Shown in pieces: positions 35,701 through 45,806 of a DNA stretch of 64,000 nt. The notes under the pieces were generated by a model. It saw nothing but the letters and a program-made list of their open reading frames with translations. It was not told the origin of the DNA and ran no database searches. The translations under genes were made by a program, and so were the position numbers. The DNA is from Trebouxia sp. TZW2008. Taxonomy: Eukaryota; Chlorophyta; Trebouxiophyceae; Trebouxiales; Trebouxiaceae. Every line of letters begins with the position of its first letter. The first letter of the stretch is position 1. Where the stretch lies: assembly GCA_002118135.1 (NCBI GenBank), contig BDIU01000035.1, forward strand, positions 62,001 to 126,000, read 5' to 3'.

Positions 35701-38700
35701 ATGTCAACAGTGCGCTCGAAGCCAATTTGGTCAAACAGCTCCTGCTGCTGCAGCTTGCGCAGGGCCTGGGCAAAGCTGACGGTATCACTCTGTGGCAGCA
35801 GGTCATGACTCTTTAGTGGCCCTGAAAGCAAAAGACTTTGCTTTGTTCAATGTCCCAAAGTGAAGTCACAGGCGAGCCTTTGCAGGCAGCAGGCCTTTGC
35901 AGCTTTCTGTGCAAACAGCTCTTGCTGCTTGCCTGCTGCTGTACTGCAAAAACTGGATACTACATTTGACAGCTGTCCTAGAAGCCCACAAACGTTGACC
36001 AAAGTCAAGTATTGCTGGCTATCGTTTTGGCGCAGCACACAAGCGACAAAGTGGGCATGTCCTGTCAGCCCTGTTTTCGGTGAAGCAAGACTGCATGCTT
36101 GACCGACGCATAGCTTGCGCTACAACCGATTTTGGTGGCGGTGACTCCGCATCTGGCATTGTCTGTTGTTGAGTCTCCTATGCTGATCAGCACTGCCGCA
36201 ACATTGCGTTGTTGCGCCTCACAGACTTGCTTGAACATGCACATGTACTGGAGTGGTGCAAAACTTTCTGGGGGTACTGTATGAAGTAAGACTCATGGGA
36301 CAAACTGGAACTCATGTAGGAAAGGGCACTCTGCTCACACTCGCAACATTTACATGCGAGTACACTCTGCTCCCTTTGCAGTAGCACTCTTTGTTGCAGA
36401 GATGCAGATTGCAGCAGGCAGCGCCATAGCACAGGCAGTCCACAAGGGCTGCAACACTTTTCTTGCTGTTGTGCCTCTGTCTTGACTGCATCAGCAAGCT
36501 CACAGTGCAGCGTGAAGCTTTGTGTCTTCAACCTTAAAGTCCTCAACTTTAGCACTGGCAGGCTGTTGGAGCACTCTGACTGCATCGGCACTGTTTTGAC
36601 TGCAACTGCAAGCTGACAGCACAAAGTGCCACATAGCTCAAGACAAAGTCAGCACACCTGTTGGCTGCTGAAGCACTCTGACTGCCTTGCCCACAAAAAG
36701 GATGTCCTCAGCAATGCTGACAGAGATATTGGGAGGCAGCGCCTGCATGGACACTTGGAAGCCCTGGTGCCACTCTGCAGCGTTTGCATCTTCTTCTGCC
36801 TGGCCTGCCTGAGAAGAAGATGTAGGCGCGTCAGCTGCTGGACCAGCTGATGAGAGGCTAGGGTCTAGCTTGGAACCCTGATTCTGATTGTGCTGAATGA
36901 AGAAGTCGTGGTGCTTGTCTTGTAGCAGACCATGGATCATCCTGCAAGCACTCACGCTCAGTTGACAACTGCAAGCTTGCCGTTTACAAGGACCTCACCA
37001 ATCTTCATGCTCAGTATGATTGCTTCAGGACAACCCGGGCTCGAACTGGTTGGAGACAGTTGATTGCTCCAGTACGCACCTAGCTGGGCCTGTCTAGCAC
37101 ACGTGTAAAACGAATGAAATGAATGCAGCTTGCCACATCTTCTCTGCTACATTTGTTTTCAGAGCTGGTGGGGTACACTTGGAAGATGCCGCAAGAATCC
37201 TATCTCAAGAACCTGACAAGAATTGCCAGTATTCAACGGTATTGAGGCATGCGTGTGCTCAGACTGATGCTTCCAGCCCAAGGGCTATGTGCAAGCATGA
37301 TGCAGCACAAGCCTAGTCAGCATTCCTTCATTCATGACGCATGCTAGACACGCTCAGCAGGCCCAGCTAAGCACGTACTGGAGCAATCAACTGTCTCCAA
37401 CCAGGACCAGTTTGGTCCTGTGCTAACCTAATACCAGTTGTATTGAACATGGAGGGAAGAGAGGCCCTTGTTCACAGCTGTCTGCCAAGTGTCTCTAAGT
37501 TTACCCCTAGAATATTCAGCATTGACCATCACGGTTGGTGTAGCATCAAGCCTGTGTTGCTGCTGATGAAGTTGGCTTGGCAAAGGCTACAAGCAAAGCT
37601 GGTTTTTAATGAGTGCATTCACGTGATGCCAATCGGAACTGCAGCATCAGGGCAATGGCTATATGCAAAGTGCCTACTTGTAGCTGCATACACATGAACA
37701 TGACAAACACGCTTGTAGCATGAGGGCAGCATAACCTCACCAGGCAGACAGCTGCTTGAACAAGACTTGGTTGCAGTGCCACAGCAGGCGGTGGAGACAG
37801 GATTGCAGCTCTGGAATGCCGCACTGTGCCTGCACTCCAAGTCACACTTTTTGCTTGGTGCAATGGAATAACACTTGCTGTTACCGCTGTAGCTGCGTGC
37901 AAACAGAGAAGAGGGGTTCAATGGATCTGGCAAGCAGATGTGAGAGTGCTGCCAGGAAGAGAAAGGCGCATGTTCTAGGCTGCATTCCTGTCTTGAATCT
38001 AAATGATTTCCAGTCCGTGCTGAGTGCATTGCAGGGCCCTCAGCAATCAAGGACTAGGCGTGCTTGCAGCAGTCAAGATTGTGTGTGTGGCTAAGCTATG
38101 TGTGCTGATGGCTGACAGCATTGTGTTTGTCACATTGCATGACTGTTGGGCAGGGCTTTCATCAGCAGGCGTGGAGCTTGACAACACAAGCATACCTTCT
38201 GATGGAGCAGCTGCAATAAGTCACTGCCGCTCATGTTGCTCTGCTGCACTGTGTATACCAGCTGATGCACTGCTGGCAGCACCATCTACATCAGCAATGT
38301 CATGGCTCAGCAACGCATTAGCCAGAAAACAGGACCATCCCACTTGCTAGGTACCATCATCACTGCTCTATTCATAAGATGTGCATGATATGCACCAATC
38401 AGTCGACGCATGCACCTGGTACTTCAAGCAAGACTATGCCGCGGGGTTTGCTTTTTGTGGACAACACAGTCAGATGTACTCCGTACCCTTTACTCTGAAG
38501 ACAGAGGTACGGAAAAAGGGGTAGTATATGGTACCCTGTGGGAACAAGGGGTAAGGGGTAGCGGATATGGAGTAAGGGGCAAGGGTTGAGGGGTAGGAGT
38601 ATGACCATGTAACAAGAGTATGACCATGAAATACCTGGCAGTCCAGCAGTAGGTGCTGCAGGCCAGCTAATGTCAAGCCAGGGCAGTGATACAGATGTTG

Positions 38701-39368
38701 CTGAATCTGCAGAACAGCGGATTGGTACACAGTAAGCAGCTCTGCACAGCACAAGATACTGTTGGAAATGTTGCAAATCAGACAAATGCAGACATTGTCC
38801 ATCATCACAATTTTGCTTGCCAGAGAAATGCCACGACCCGGCTAAATGCATACAGAAGCAATGCACTGCCTCCAAGCAACTCTCTTCAAGGCCGTTTTTC
38901 TCGGACATGAAGGACTCAAATGCAGCCTACCTGACACTCCTGTGGCAAGAGCCCTTCTGTACAGGCTGCCTGCTTGCGATGCTGTGTGGCTCCTATTGCT
39001 ATCGACAAAAGCTGCCAGGTGCTTGAAGTGAAAGCCCAGCTTCAACAGGCTGTTGAACGCTTCCCTGCAATGTGCAGTATGGTTGATGTCAGATGCAAAC
39101 TTGGCAATAGTCCTATCTGAACATGGGAGGTGGCTGTGAGCTCTGACCTTTCTGAGGTTGACACCAGGCCAGGGGCGTCTGTCACAGCAAAGTTGCATCT
39201 CTCTGGAGATGGCTGTGAAGGTGAGTTGCTTGCCATGAAAAGCGCTTTTTCCACAAACACATCTCCTGTGTGTCCCAGCAAAGCTAGCAGCAGCTCAGGC
39301 AGCAGCTTTCCATAGGAGGCCTGCTGCAGCTGTTCTGCTGAGGTCAATACGCTGTCCGGGGAATGCAT
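32779..39368 (-). CDS. TUBGCP4: gamma-tubulin complex component 4 (GCP4)
   Basis: GCP4 is part of the gamma-tubulin ring complex that nucleates microtubules. Exons on the minus strand: 39368-39148, 39064-38931, 38741-38635, 37829-37741, 36941-36658, 35821-35688, 35326-35207, 34904-34746, 34348-34238, 33968-33768, 33471-33277, 33021-32779. The phases close to about 665 residues, close to other GCP4 proteins. The N-terminal GRIP1 region shows LPELLLALLGHTGDVF, SLLKLGFHFKHLAAFV, QHLYHCPGLTLAGLQHLLLD, NQVLFKQLSAWMIHGLLQD and DILFVGKAVRVLQ. The C-terminal GRIP2 region shows YRVDWPLHLLLTPQ, YHVVFQYLLRLKRIQVDL, LWHLRHHMAHIITNLQIYVQ and AERAHQTFLDTVV. A Ser/Ala/Gln-rich insert sits after GSKLDPS. The segment between LLLDCQ and CGIPELQ looks about 30 residues short, so one exon may be missing. 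It shares a 472-bp divergent promoter with TRM6. Confidence 0.93.
34925..35466 (-). repeat. decayed copies of two GCP4 exons
   Basis: The exon encoding VTGQLWQLVVVHADLPAHLAALKNYF (35326-35207) is repeated at about 35466-35380 with roughly six differences over 83 bases; the copy then breaks off after ALKNY. A shorter, more diverged copy of its second half lies near 35155-35115. Near 34990-34935 there is also a partial copy of the next exon (the part around QQSALKSTADQDPLF). All lie in introns beside the working exons. Confidence 0.82.
37046..37460. mobile_element. element with ~55-bp inverted arms in a GCP4 intron
   Basis: The left arm at about 37046-37100 (CTGGTTGGAGACAGTTGATT, then GCTCCAGTACG, then TAGCTGGGCCTG and TCTAGCA) reappears reversed at about 37341-37403, with one 9-base insertion and a few changes. 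The arms flank about 240 bases without coding potential. The right flank continues with TGCTAACCTAAT, shared with the solo copy at 297-410. It may be a MITE or another non-autonomous repeat. Near the left arm, GGGCTCGAACTGG loosely resembles a tRNA B box, but not enough to call a SINE. Confidence 0.65.
38500..38605 (+). repeat. G-rich low-complexity tract
   Basis: Many runs of three to five G recur here in a GGGGTA(A/G) pattern (AAGGGGTAAGGGGTAGCGG, GTAAGGGGCAAGG). The tract could form a G-quadruplex on the plus strand, which is the non-transcribed side for GCP4's opposite neighbour but the template side for GCP4. It lies in a GCP4 intron, close to exon 38741-38635. Confidence 0.6.
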
Positions 39369-39840
39369 GATATCTAGGTGCCGGTCAGGCCCTCTATCCC
39401 GCCCCGGTCACATTGTCAGATCAAGATCAAAGTGGTCTTGCGGTCCAACCAAAGCCTAGGGCCCCGCAACAAGCAGATGTTATGTAGGTTGATCTGAGCT
39501 CGCTTCTTCACTGCTCGACCAGCTGCGCTAACGGACGTGACGTGCAGCGTGATGCAGGGATGGACGGATGCCTGTCCGCTTCTGTTGCTGTATAGCACAA
39601 AGCGCGCAGCTCAACACATTTGATGTGACCTCGAGACATTGTACATGAAACAACCAGCGTTAAAGCTTGACATGGCCAAGCGGACAACTGCATGCTTTTT
39701 ACGAGCCTGCCCTGACTTTCGAAGGGCGCTTTGCAGACACCCTGCGCAGCTGCCAGTGCAGTTGAGCGATGCCGGCATAAGCAACCTGCGTTGACCTGCC
39801 TCCCGGTCACCTGCGCGACACGGCCAGAGGCTGTGCGACT
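39369..39840. promoter_or_regulatory. divergent promoter region of GCP4 and TRM6
   Basis: 472 bases separate the GCP4 ATG (-) and the TRM6 ATG (+). The stretch is richer in CG dinucleotides than the introns around it. No TATA box or known site stands out. No exon was found. Confidence 0.5.
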
Positions 39841-42800
39841 ATGTCAGCATCCCTCGATGCGGGCGCAGCACTCGTGCAGGAAGGAGACAACGTGATCCTG
39901 GATGTAAACGGCGAAAAACAGGCTTTCGTAGTCGCCAAACGAGCTGGGTAAACCTACAGCACCGCCTGCATTCCGCTTGAGTTGTTCATTCATGCAGTAA
40001 TCATCCGGCATGAAGGCCGCTTGACAGCACCTGCGGCGTGCGCGTGCAGCAAAGTCAAAGTGAACAGACAGCTATGTCGCCTGGTTGCTATAATAGGACA
40101 GCCATACGGCAGCATGTATCAGCTGTCAGCTGACACCTCAGAGCTCGTGCGGGTCAAGAGGTAATCTGCACGTCTGCCATGCGCCGAACACTGGCTGCAT
40201 ATACTTCAGTGACTGCACTGCAGAGGCTGCTTGCAGCTAAACTAACATGCTTGCAGGCCAAGGACAAATGAATGGAGCTCAGTTGATGAAGTTGACAAGG
40301 ACAACAGTGAGCTGCTGGACATTGGCGCAGCCAGCCAGCAGCTCTCCATGGACGACATTGCAGCCTTGCGGGCGGCAGGCAGGACAGGTATGCTTACCTG
40401 AATGCACTAACATTGATAACAGTCACTACACTTTCTAGCATACATTGTGTCTGTGGCACAAGTCCTGTCTTGCCAGGCAGACTTGTCTTGAGCATCACAA
40501 AGCAGACTGGGCATTCTGTAACATGGCTCAAGCTCTATTTCTGGCTTTTGAGCTAGGTCAAATGCACAGGGCATTCTGTAGCATGGCTCAAGCTGTATGT
40601 CTGGCTTTCGAGCTAATTCAGGCACAGAGCATTACAGTCTTTTGAGCTCAATGACAGCCTTAAGATAGTTGTCTTGAGAAACAGAGACATTGGTGATGCG
40701 CAATGAGACTGTCTGTCTGTGTCTCAGGTGAAGAAATTGTAGCTGCTCTTGCTGAAGGCAGCGCAACCTTTCAGGGCAAGACGCAATTTTCACAAGCAAA
40801 GTATAAGAAGAAAAAGGCCAAAAAGTACACTGTCAATGCCACCATACAGCGGCCAACTGCAAGAAGCTTATGCGAGGTTTGCACACAGTGAGCACAGTGC
40901 ACTCAACAACAAAATGTTGAATTGCAAGCAGGCACAAGCTCCTGAAGCATTACGTGCTGACGCATGTTTTGTATGCAATGCACGATGTGATTGCAGAAGG
41001 CATGTCTGTCATCTGTCTGGCGTGTGTGCAGGCGTATTTCAACAAATCTTCAGCCAAAATCAATCACCTGCGTGTGGACTCATTAGCTATGCTTCTGTCC
41101 CTAGCCGACATTGGATCACATGCTAAGGTGAGCCCGGAAGGGCTTCAAAAGCTTGCACATACCACTGTAGACTGAAGCATTTCCTCAAAATGATCAAGGT
41201 CATATTAAGTTGACTTTCTGTCCTTCCTTATTTTCAGCAGCAGGCAACTACTGCAACACTGTGAGGCTGCATACAACAGAATTTTCCTGTCTGTCTCTCA
41301 TCTTTGGTATAAAGCGCACTGCTTGACTGCACCGGTTACAGTTTTTGGGATGTATGGTTGCATGCAGGGAGATATCAATATCTTCCCTATTTCAGCTAAG
41401 GGACTTCTTGTGCGTGCAGGTTCTGATTTTAGAGACATGCAGTGGCTTGGTGACAGCAGCAGTGGCAGAGCGACTGGGTGGCTTTGGTCACATCTGCACC
41501 ACCTATCTAGGTGACAGGTGTGTCTCGCCCTCAGCTTCATGCCCTTCCTGTTATGTCTATGATGAAGTCTGGTCCATCCTTTGACTTCTCTGTAATTGAC
41601 GCAGGCAGGCATAAACCTGTCTTCATTTTGTCCGACAGGTGTGTTCCATTGGAAGCCACGCGCATGCTCAACTTCTCAGACAGTGTCAAGCAGAGCATGA
41701 GCACTGCAGCGCTGTCCACACTGCTGCAGTATCAGGCAGCTGACTCTTTCACAGATACAGCACAAAACGGCATAGCAGATGCTGATCAAGCACAGCCAGC
41801 AGCAGCAGCAGCAGCAGCAGCAGGAGCAGTAGGAGGAGCAGCAGCTGCTGCTTTGCTGCAAGGGCAACTTGAAGGGCAGCAGCCATCAGCTAATGGGCAG
41901 CAGGTAGCAGCTGATAGGCAGCAGGCAGCGGCTGATGGGCAGCAGGCAGCACTTGATGGGCAGCAGTCAGCAGTCAAGGGGCAGCAGCCTGCAGTCAGTG
42001 GGCAGCAGCCATTGCCCAATGGACAGCAGGCAGCAATCAATGGGCGGCAGGCAGCGGTTGATGGGCAGCAAAAGGCAGAAGTGCCCATTGCATCGCCTGT
42101 CCAGGATGAGCAGATGGCTGAGATGAACGGAGTGTATATGAGGGATGTGCTGGAGGAGAACAGCGAGCAGCCACAAGCAGATGTGCTCAGTGGGCTTGCA
42201 GGCAACCAACAAGCACCATCAGGTCCGTTGAAGCATGATGACCAAGATTTGAGGCTTGCTTCATGCCTTGACTTTGTACCCAAGGATCTGTGATTGTTGC
42301 TGCGAGCACTAGATGTCAGTCACCTTTAGCAATGCCTTTGGTACTTTTTGCTTTTAGCTCACAGCGCTCGTACTGCTCATTCTCCAGAGGCATGCCTTGC
42401 ACGTGTTGCTGATGGTTCATGGCATTGTTCAGCTGTCATGATGTCCTGCGTGCTTTGAGCAGTAGTTCTGGCTGCTGACTGTCCACAGCAAATGTCCTGC
42501 AATTTGGCTTGATTTGCAGGCCCACAAGAGGTGCTGTCTGGCAGGCAAGAAAACTCCAAACGCATGCAAGAGCGGTATCAGGCCACACAAAAGCTGCTGA
42601 AGCTCATGTGCAAGAGTGGATTTGACTGTTGTATAGTAGCAGCGCCAGAAAACCAGCCAACAAGTTTGATGCAGAAACTGATGCCACTTCTGGCGCCATC
42701 AGCGTCTTTTGCCATATTCTGCAACTGGCAGCAGCCTCTTGCAGAGTGCCATTTGGCATTGCAGCAGTCAAAACAGGCATTGAATCTAGCTTTGGCGGAA

Positions 42801-42905
42801 AGCTGGTGGCGGGAACACCAGGTCTTGCCAGCTAGGACGCATCCCACCATGAGTATGTCTGGCACTGGAGGCTACATCCTGTCAGGCACAAAAGTCACAA
42901 TCTGA
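39841..42905 (+). CDS. TRM6: tRNA (adenine58-N1)-methyltransferase non-catalytic subunit TRM6/GCD10
   Basis: TRM6 pairs with the catalytic subunit TRM61 and binds tRNA for m1A58 formation in the nucleus. Exons: 39841-39947, 40050-40160, 40257-40387, 40728-40876, 41032-41127, 41420-41517, 41639-42222, 42520-42905. The phases close to 553 residues. Family features: GDNVILDVNGEKQAFVV near the start; KVKVNRQ...IIGQPYGSMYQL; FQGKTQFSQAKYKKKKAKKY; LMETCSG-like LILETCSGLVTAAVAERLGG; RMLNF; and the C-terminal Rossmann half with DCCIVAAPENQP, FAIFCNWQQPLAECH, and WWREHQVLPARTHPTMSMSGTGGYILSG. The last block closely follows the family consensus. Between the two halves, exon 7 carries a poly-Ala run and about ten 7-residue GQQ-repeats not found in yeast or human TRM6, so far as I know. 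The donor at the end of exon 7 (TCA G|GTCCGT) was chosen because it restores phase to exon 8. Confidence 0.93.
40500..40640 (+). repeat. ~63-bp tandem duplication in TRM6 intron 3
   Basis: Two adjacent copies share GGGCATTCTGTA.CATGGCTC, AAGCT.TAT and TCTGGCTTT.GAGCTA. The two differ at a handful of positions. Non-coding. Confidence 0.85.
41796..42085 (+). repeat. CAG-run and 21-bp coding minisatellite in TRM6
   Basis: A (CAG)n run at about 41798-41823 encodes alanines in the working frame. From about 41873 to 42085 there are roughly ten 21-bp units encoding GQQxxxx (GQQAALD, GQQSAVK, GQQPAVS, GQQPLPN, GQQAAIN, ...). The units diverge at positions 4-7 while G-Q-Q is kept, which suggests selection or recurrent exchange. 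The array lengthens a linker between the two TRM6 core halves. Confidence 0.9.
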
Positions 42906-43853
42906 AGAATCTGGGGGCAGTGGTTGAGCTCTTTGCTAGCAATCCCTTCAGGGTCTAGGCTGATGCTGAATGCATGCTGTGCTAGCTTCATGTTCCAAGC
43001 ATGCATCAGCCGTGATGTCAGAAGTTAGTGCCTTTGAGAAAGTTCAGCCACTGTGTTATACAACTATCTTGTTGGCCAGCAAGCACGCAAACATAAATTA
43101 ATGCATTTCGTTCGTGTTACAACAATCCACACGAACTCAGGCATGATGATGTTATGCTATGCATCTACCACTTCTGCATCTACTTGACTGGCAGCATTCT
43201 TGTTGATTCATGCGTGCCTGGTATGGTAGTTGGCCTGTATCTGCTATGGGATCTTGCAGTGGGGCTTGATCGAATCAATCACACATAACTTGCAAAGGCA
43301 GGTGCTCGTGCTTTAGTTCAACGAGCTTCAGAAACTTTGAGCTGTAAAAGGGAACAAAACAGGTTTGGAAATTAATTCAGAAGATGAAACTTTCGAACCA
43401 GCTGAAACTTACAGTTTTTGCATACGACATGCTATCAACAAGCGTGATTCTGGACTCAACACTTCTTGCGCTGCATCTTTGGAGTTGTTGTATCATGCAC
43501 AAGGTAATGCACATATTTAGAGTTGCAAAACCCTAGCAAGACTAGGCTGAGAAAGCACAAGCCCAAAAGCAACAATTCTATAATCAATTGCTGAAATGAT
43601 GCTTGCAAAGGTGACATCTGCAATCTTACACAGTCTGGCTTTCACTTGATTAGGTGTGTTCACACAAAAACTGTTTCCAAGCACAGTTACAGGTCGAAAT
43701 CTGAAGTAGCAGCAACTGGACGCAGACCTGTCATGCCCTAGCAGTGGTCTGCGATCTTTGTGTGCCTACTGGGTACTGTCACATGTACACGTAATGGCCA
43801 AATCACACTTTCCCGCCTGCAAAATAGATCTTACACAGCACATGACTCCCACT
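42906..43853. other. convergent 3' intergenic region
   Basis: Between the TRM6 stop (+) and the stop of the unrecognised 245-residue gene (-). No open frame with splice support or family resemblance. At about 43808-43816 a TTTCCCGCC sits downstream of both genes, so it is unlikely to be a promoter site. Confidence 0.5.
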
Positions 43854-44743
43854 CTACATTGCATTGTGCGTTGTCTGCGCTTTCTGTGTTAACAGAATCT
43901 TGCTTGCTGCTGTATCAGGACTGACTGATGATCTGTCAGATCTGCTATCCAGATCCATGCTTGCACTGCCCGCACTCTGAACAGCCATGACTCTAGGAAC
44001 ACGCTTTGACTTTTTGCTTTTGCCCTTGCCATGAGACTGCCCTTGATCACCAGCAGAAGGTCCATCTGTTGCCAACATCAGGGACCGAAGCAAAGCTGCT
44101 TTTCGCAAGTCCATACCATAGCAGGGATCACTAGGAGAGACTGGAGGCTTGTTCTGCGCATCCCTATGCCTTTGTGTATTTGGAGTGGATTCAAGATGCC
44201 GATCTGAGTCTGGATGACCAGAGTCTGCCAAGCGATGGTGCTGAGCTGAGTGGAAGTCTGATGCAGTGAACTCAGGTACCTCCAAGGGAGTCAGGCGCTG
44301 CCTTTTTGATGTTGGTGTTGAATGGCAACTGCCCTCTTGCATGCTGGTGGGGCTGCTACACATGGACATGTCGTTGATGGTGTGCACGCTGCTGTAGTTC
44401 ACCGAAGCTGAAAGAGCAGGACTGGCTGGACCTGCCACATTGAGTCTGTCAATGTCAGTAGCCATAGCCTGAAAGTGAACAGCACCAGCTTCAGCCGCAA
44501 GGTGTGATTGCAGGCAAGGCATGCCTTTCAGAGTGACTTGACGCCTGTTGAATGTGTATAGAAAGCTGCTCTGCAGCTTTCGATACATGCCTGTGACAGA
44601 TAACGCTTTGTGCTCTTTACATTGTCCGTCAGTACATCGTCATAGCCACCCGCCTTTCGCAGCTGAGCCAGCTTGAGCTCAGGGCTCCTGCTGCGCTTCA
44701 AGTGAGGGTGAGCGGTCTGGCCGCGGCTCTCGTTGATGTCCAT
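43854..44743 (-). CDS. unrecognised basic/serine-rich, probably nuclear protein
   Basis: Two exons: 44743-44621 (41 codons) and 44468-43854. The donor AAT|GTAAAG and acceptor TTTCAG|GC join in phase to give 245 residues. The first exon encodes MDINESRGQ, then KRSRSPELKLAQLRKAGGYDDVLTDN. The second is polar and disordered-looking: ASPALSASVNYSSVH, STPTSKRQRLTPLEVPEFTASDFH, PSDPCYGMDLRKAALLRSL and KGKSKKSKRVPRVM. Basic clusters (KRQR, KGKSKKSKR) suggest a nuclear protein, and several S/TP sites suggest phosphorylation. No domain recognised. An E2F-like site lies about 185 bases before the ATG. The frame is open further upstream on exon 1, but with no ATG there. Confidence 0.65.
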
Positions 44744-45806
44744 CGTGAAGTGTGCACAAGCGTTGCGGGCAGCTTGCTTATGGCCTGAGCTGCAGACGCT
44801 AGCCAGGCTGCAAGGTCCGTGCTGCTCACGACGATGGCTTAGCCAGAAACTGAGGTGTACTGACAGATCGTGCTTGCTTCGCTTTGCTGGTACTTCCGAT
44901 CTATGCAATGCGGTTGATAAGGCAGTTCCCGCGCGGTTGCAGTTGGCACTCACAAAGCTTGACCTACTGGCAGATAGGAATCTCAATGCAAGAGGAGCCA
45001 CATGCTTTGCATGCTGCTGCTACAGTCTCGGCACCAAGCTGAGTGGAGCGCTAATGCTTCGTTCAATGACTGTACCATGAAACTGACGAAAATGATCAAA
45101 GCGTGCATGATGGAGGCTTCTAGCTAGCTCATATGTTACAGTTGCACCTGCCATCACCGCAACAACAGAGACAAGTGACAACCTGACCAAAAGTGGGCCA
45201 CACTCCGCTTAAGCCAAATAAGAGCAACGCTGCCTGAAAGCTTTCTAGACACCTTTGCAATCAGAATGGCAAAGCATAAGAACGGTTCATTATCCAATCA
45301 GTCAAAAATGCAAATCAAACAACAATTTGAGGCAGACATAATGCAACATTTCACCACTACTGATGACTAGCTAAAATGTTCCTGCCAGTCTATGGGGCTG
45401 AAAATGGACACTGCATATGACATTAGCAAACCAGGAAGAGTTGCCCTCCCACAAAATCTATGCCCAAAAATCTAGCAATTTGCCATGCAGCTGCAGACCA
45501 CTCAATACGACAAATGCTGCGCAGTGTGAGCAGATACACGCATCAGGATCAAGACTCAGAGCGCAGTCAGGGTGACAAAGGGCACAGCTACACAGCTGCA
45601 TGAGGCACCTAGGGATGAATTCCAAGCCAAGGGGAAAATTGTTTGCTACAGCCACATGCCAAGCAAAAGCCAGACTTTCACAGCAGCCTGGCATGCGTTT
45701 CAGGTTCTCAAGCATTCAGCGCTCATTGGTGCGGCATACGCATCAGCTTGGGTCTGAGTGTTGTTGCAGATTCTCTCATGCCCAAGTGACTTTGAGTCTC
45801 CAATGC
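44744..45806. promoter_or_regulatory. intergenic region with an E2F-like site
   Basis: 1.06 kb between the 245-residue gene's start and the Mei2-like stop, both on the minus strand. At 44926-44935 TTCCCGCGCG matches the E2F/DP consensus and is placed as a promoter site for the 245-residue gene. Beyond that, short open frames on both strands show no resemblance to known families. The part near 45.7 kb is presumably the Mei2-like 3' UTR. Confidence 0.45.

Noticed and set aside
37030..37075. tRNA-like B box (GGGCTCGAACTGG) suggesting a SINE
   Set aside because: No A box at a suitable distance and no cloverleaf could be drawn.
38500..38605. Interstitial telomere-like repeat
   Set aside because: GGGGTA units are irregular and do not match the usual green-algal TTTAGGG or TTTTAGGG repeats.
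41786..42283. 165-codon minus-strand Cys/Pro/Ala-rich frame
   Set aside because: Exact antisense shadow of the TRM6 GQQ minisatellite.
45458..45715. 85-codon minus-strand frame downstream of the Mei2-like gene
   Set aside because: No similarity; it most likely lies in the Mei2-like 3' UTR.
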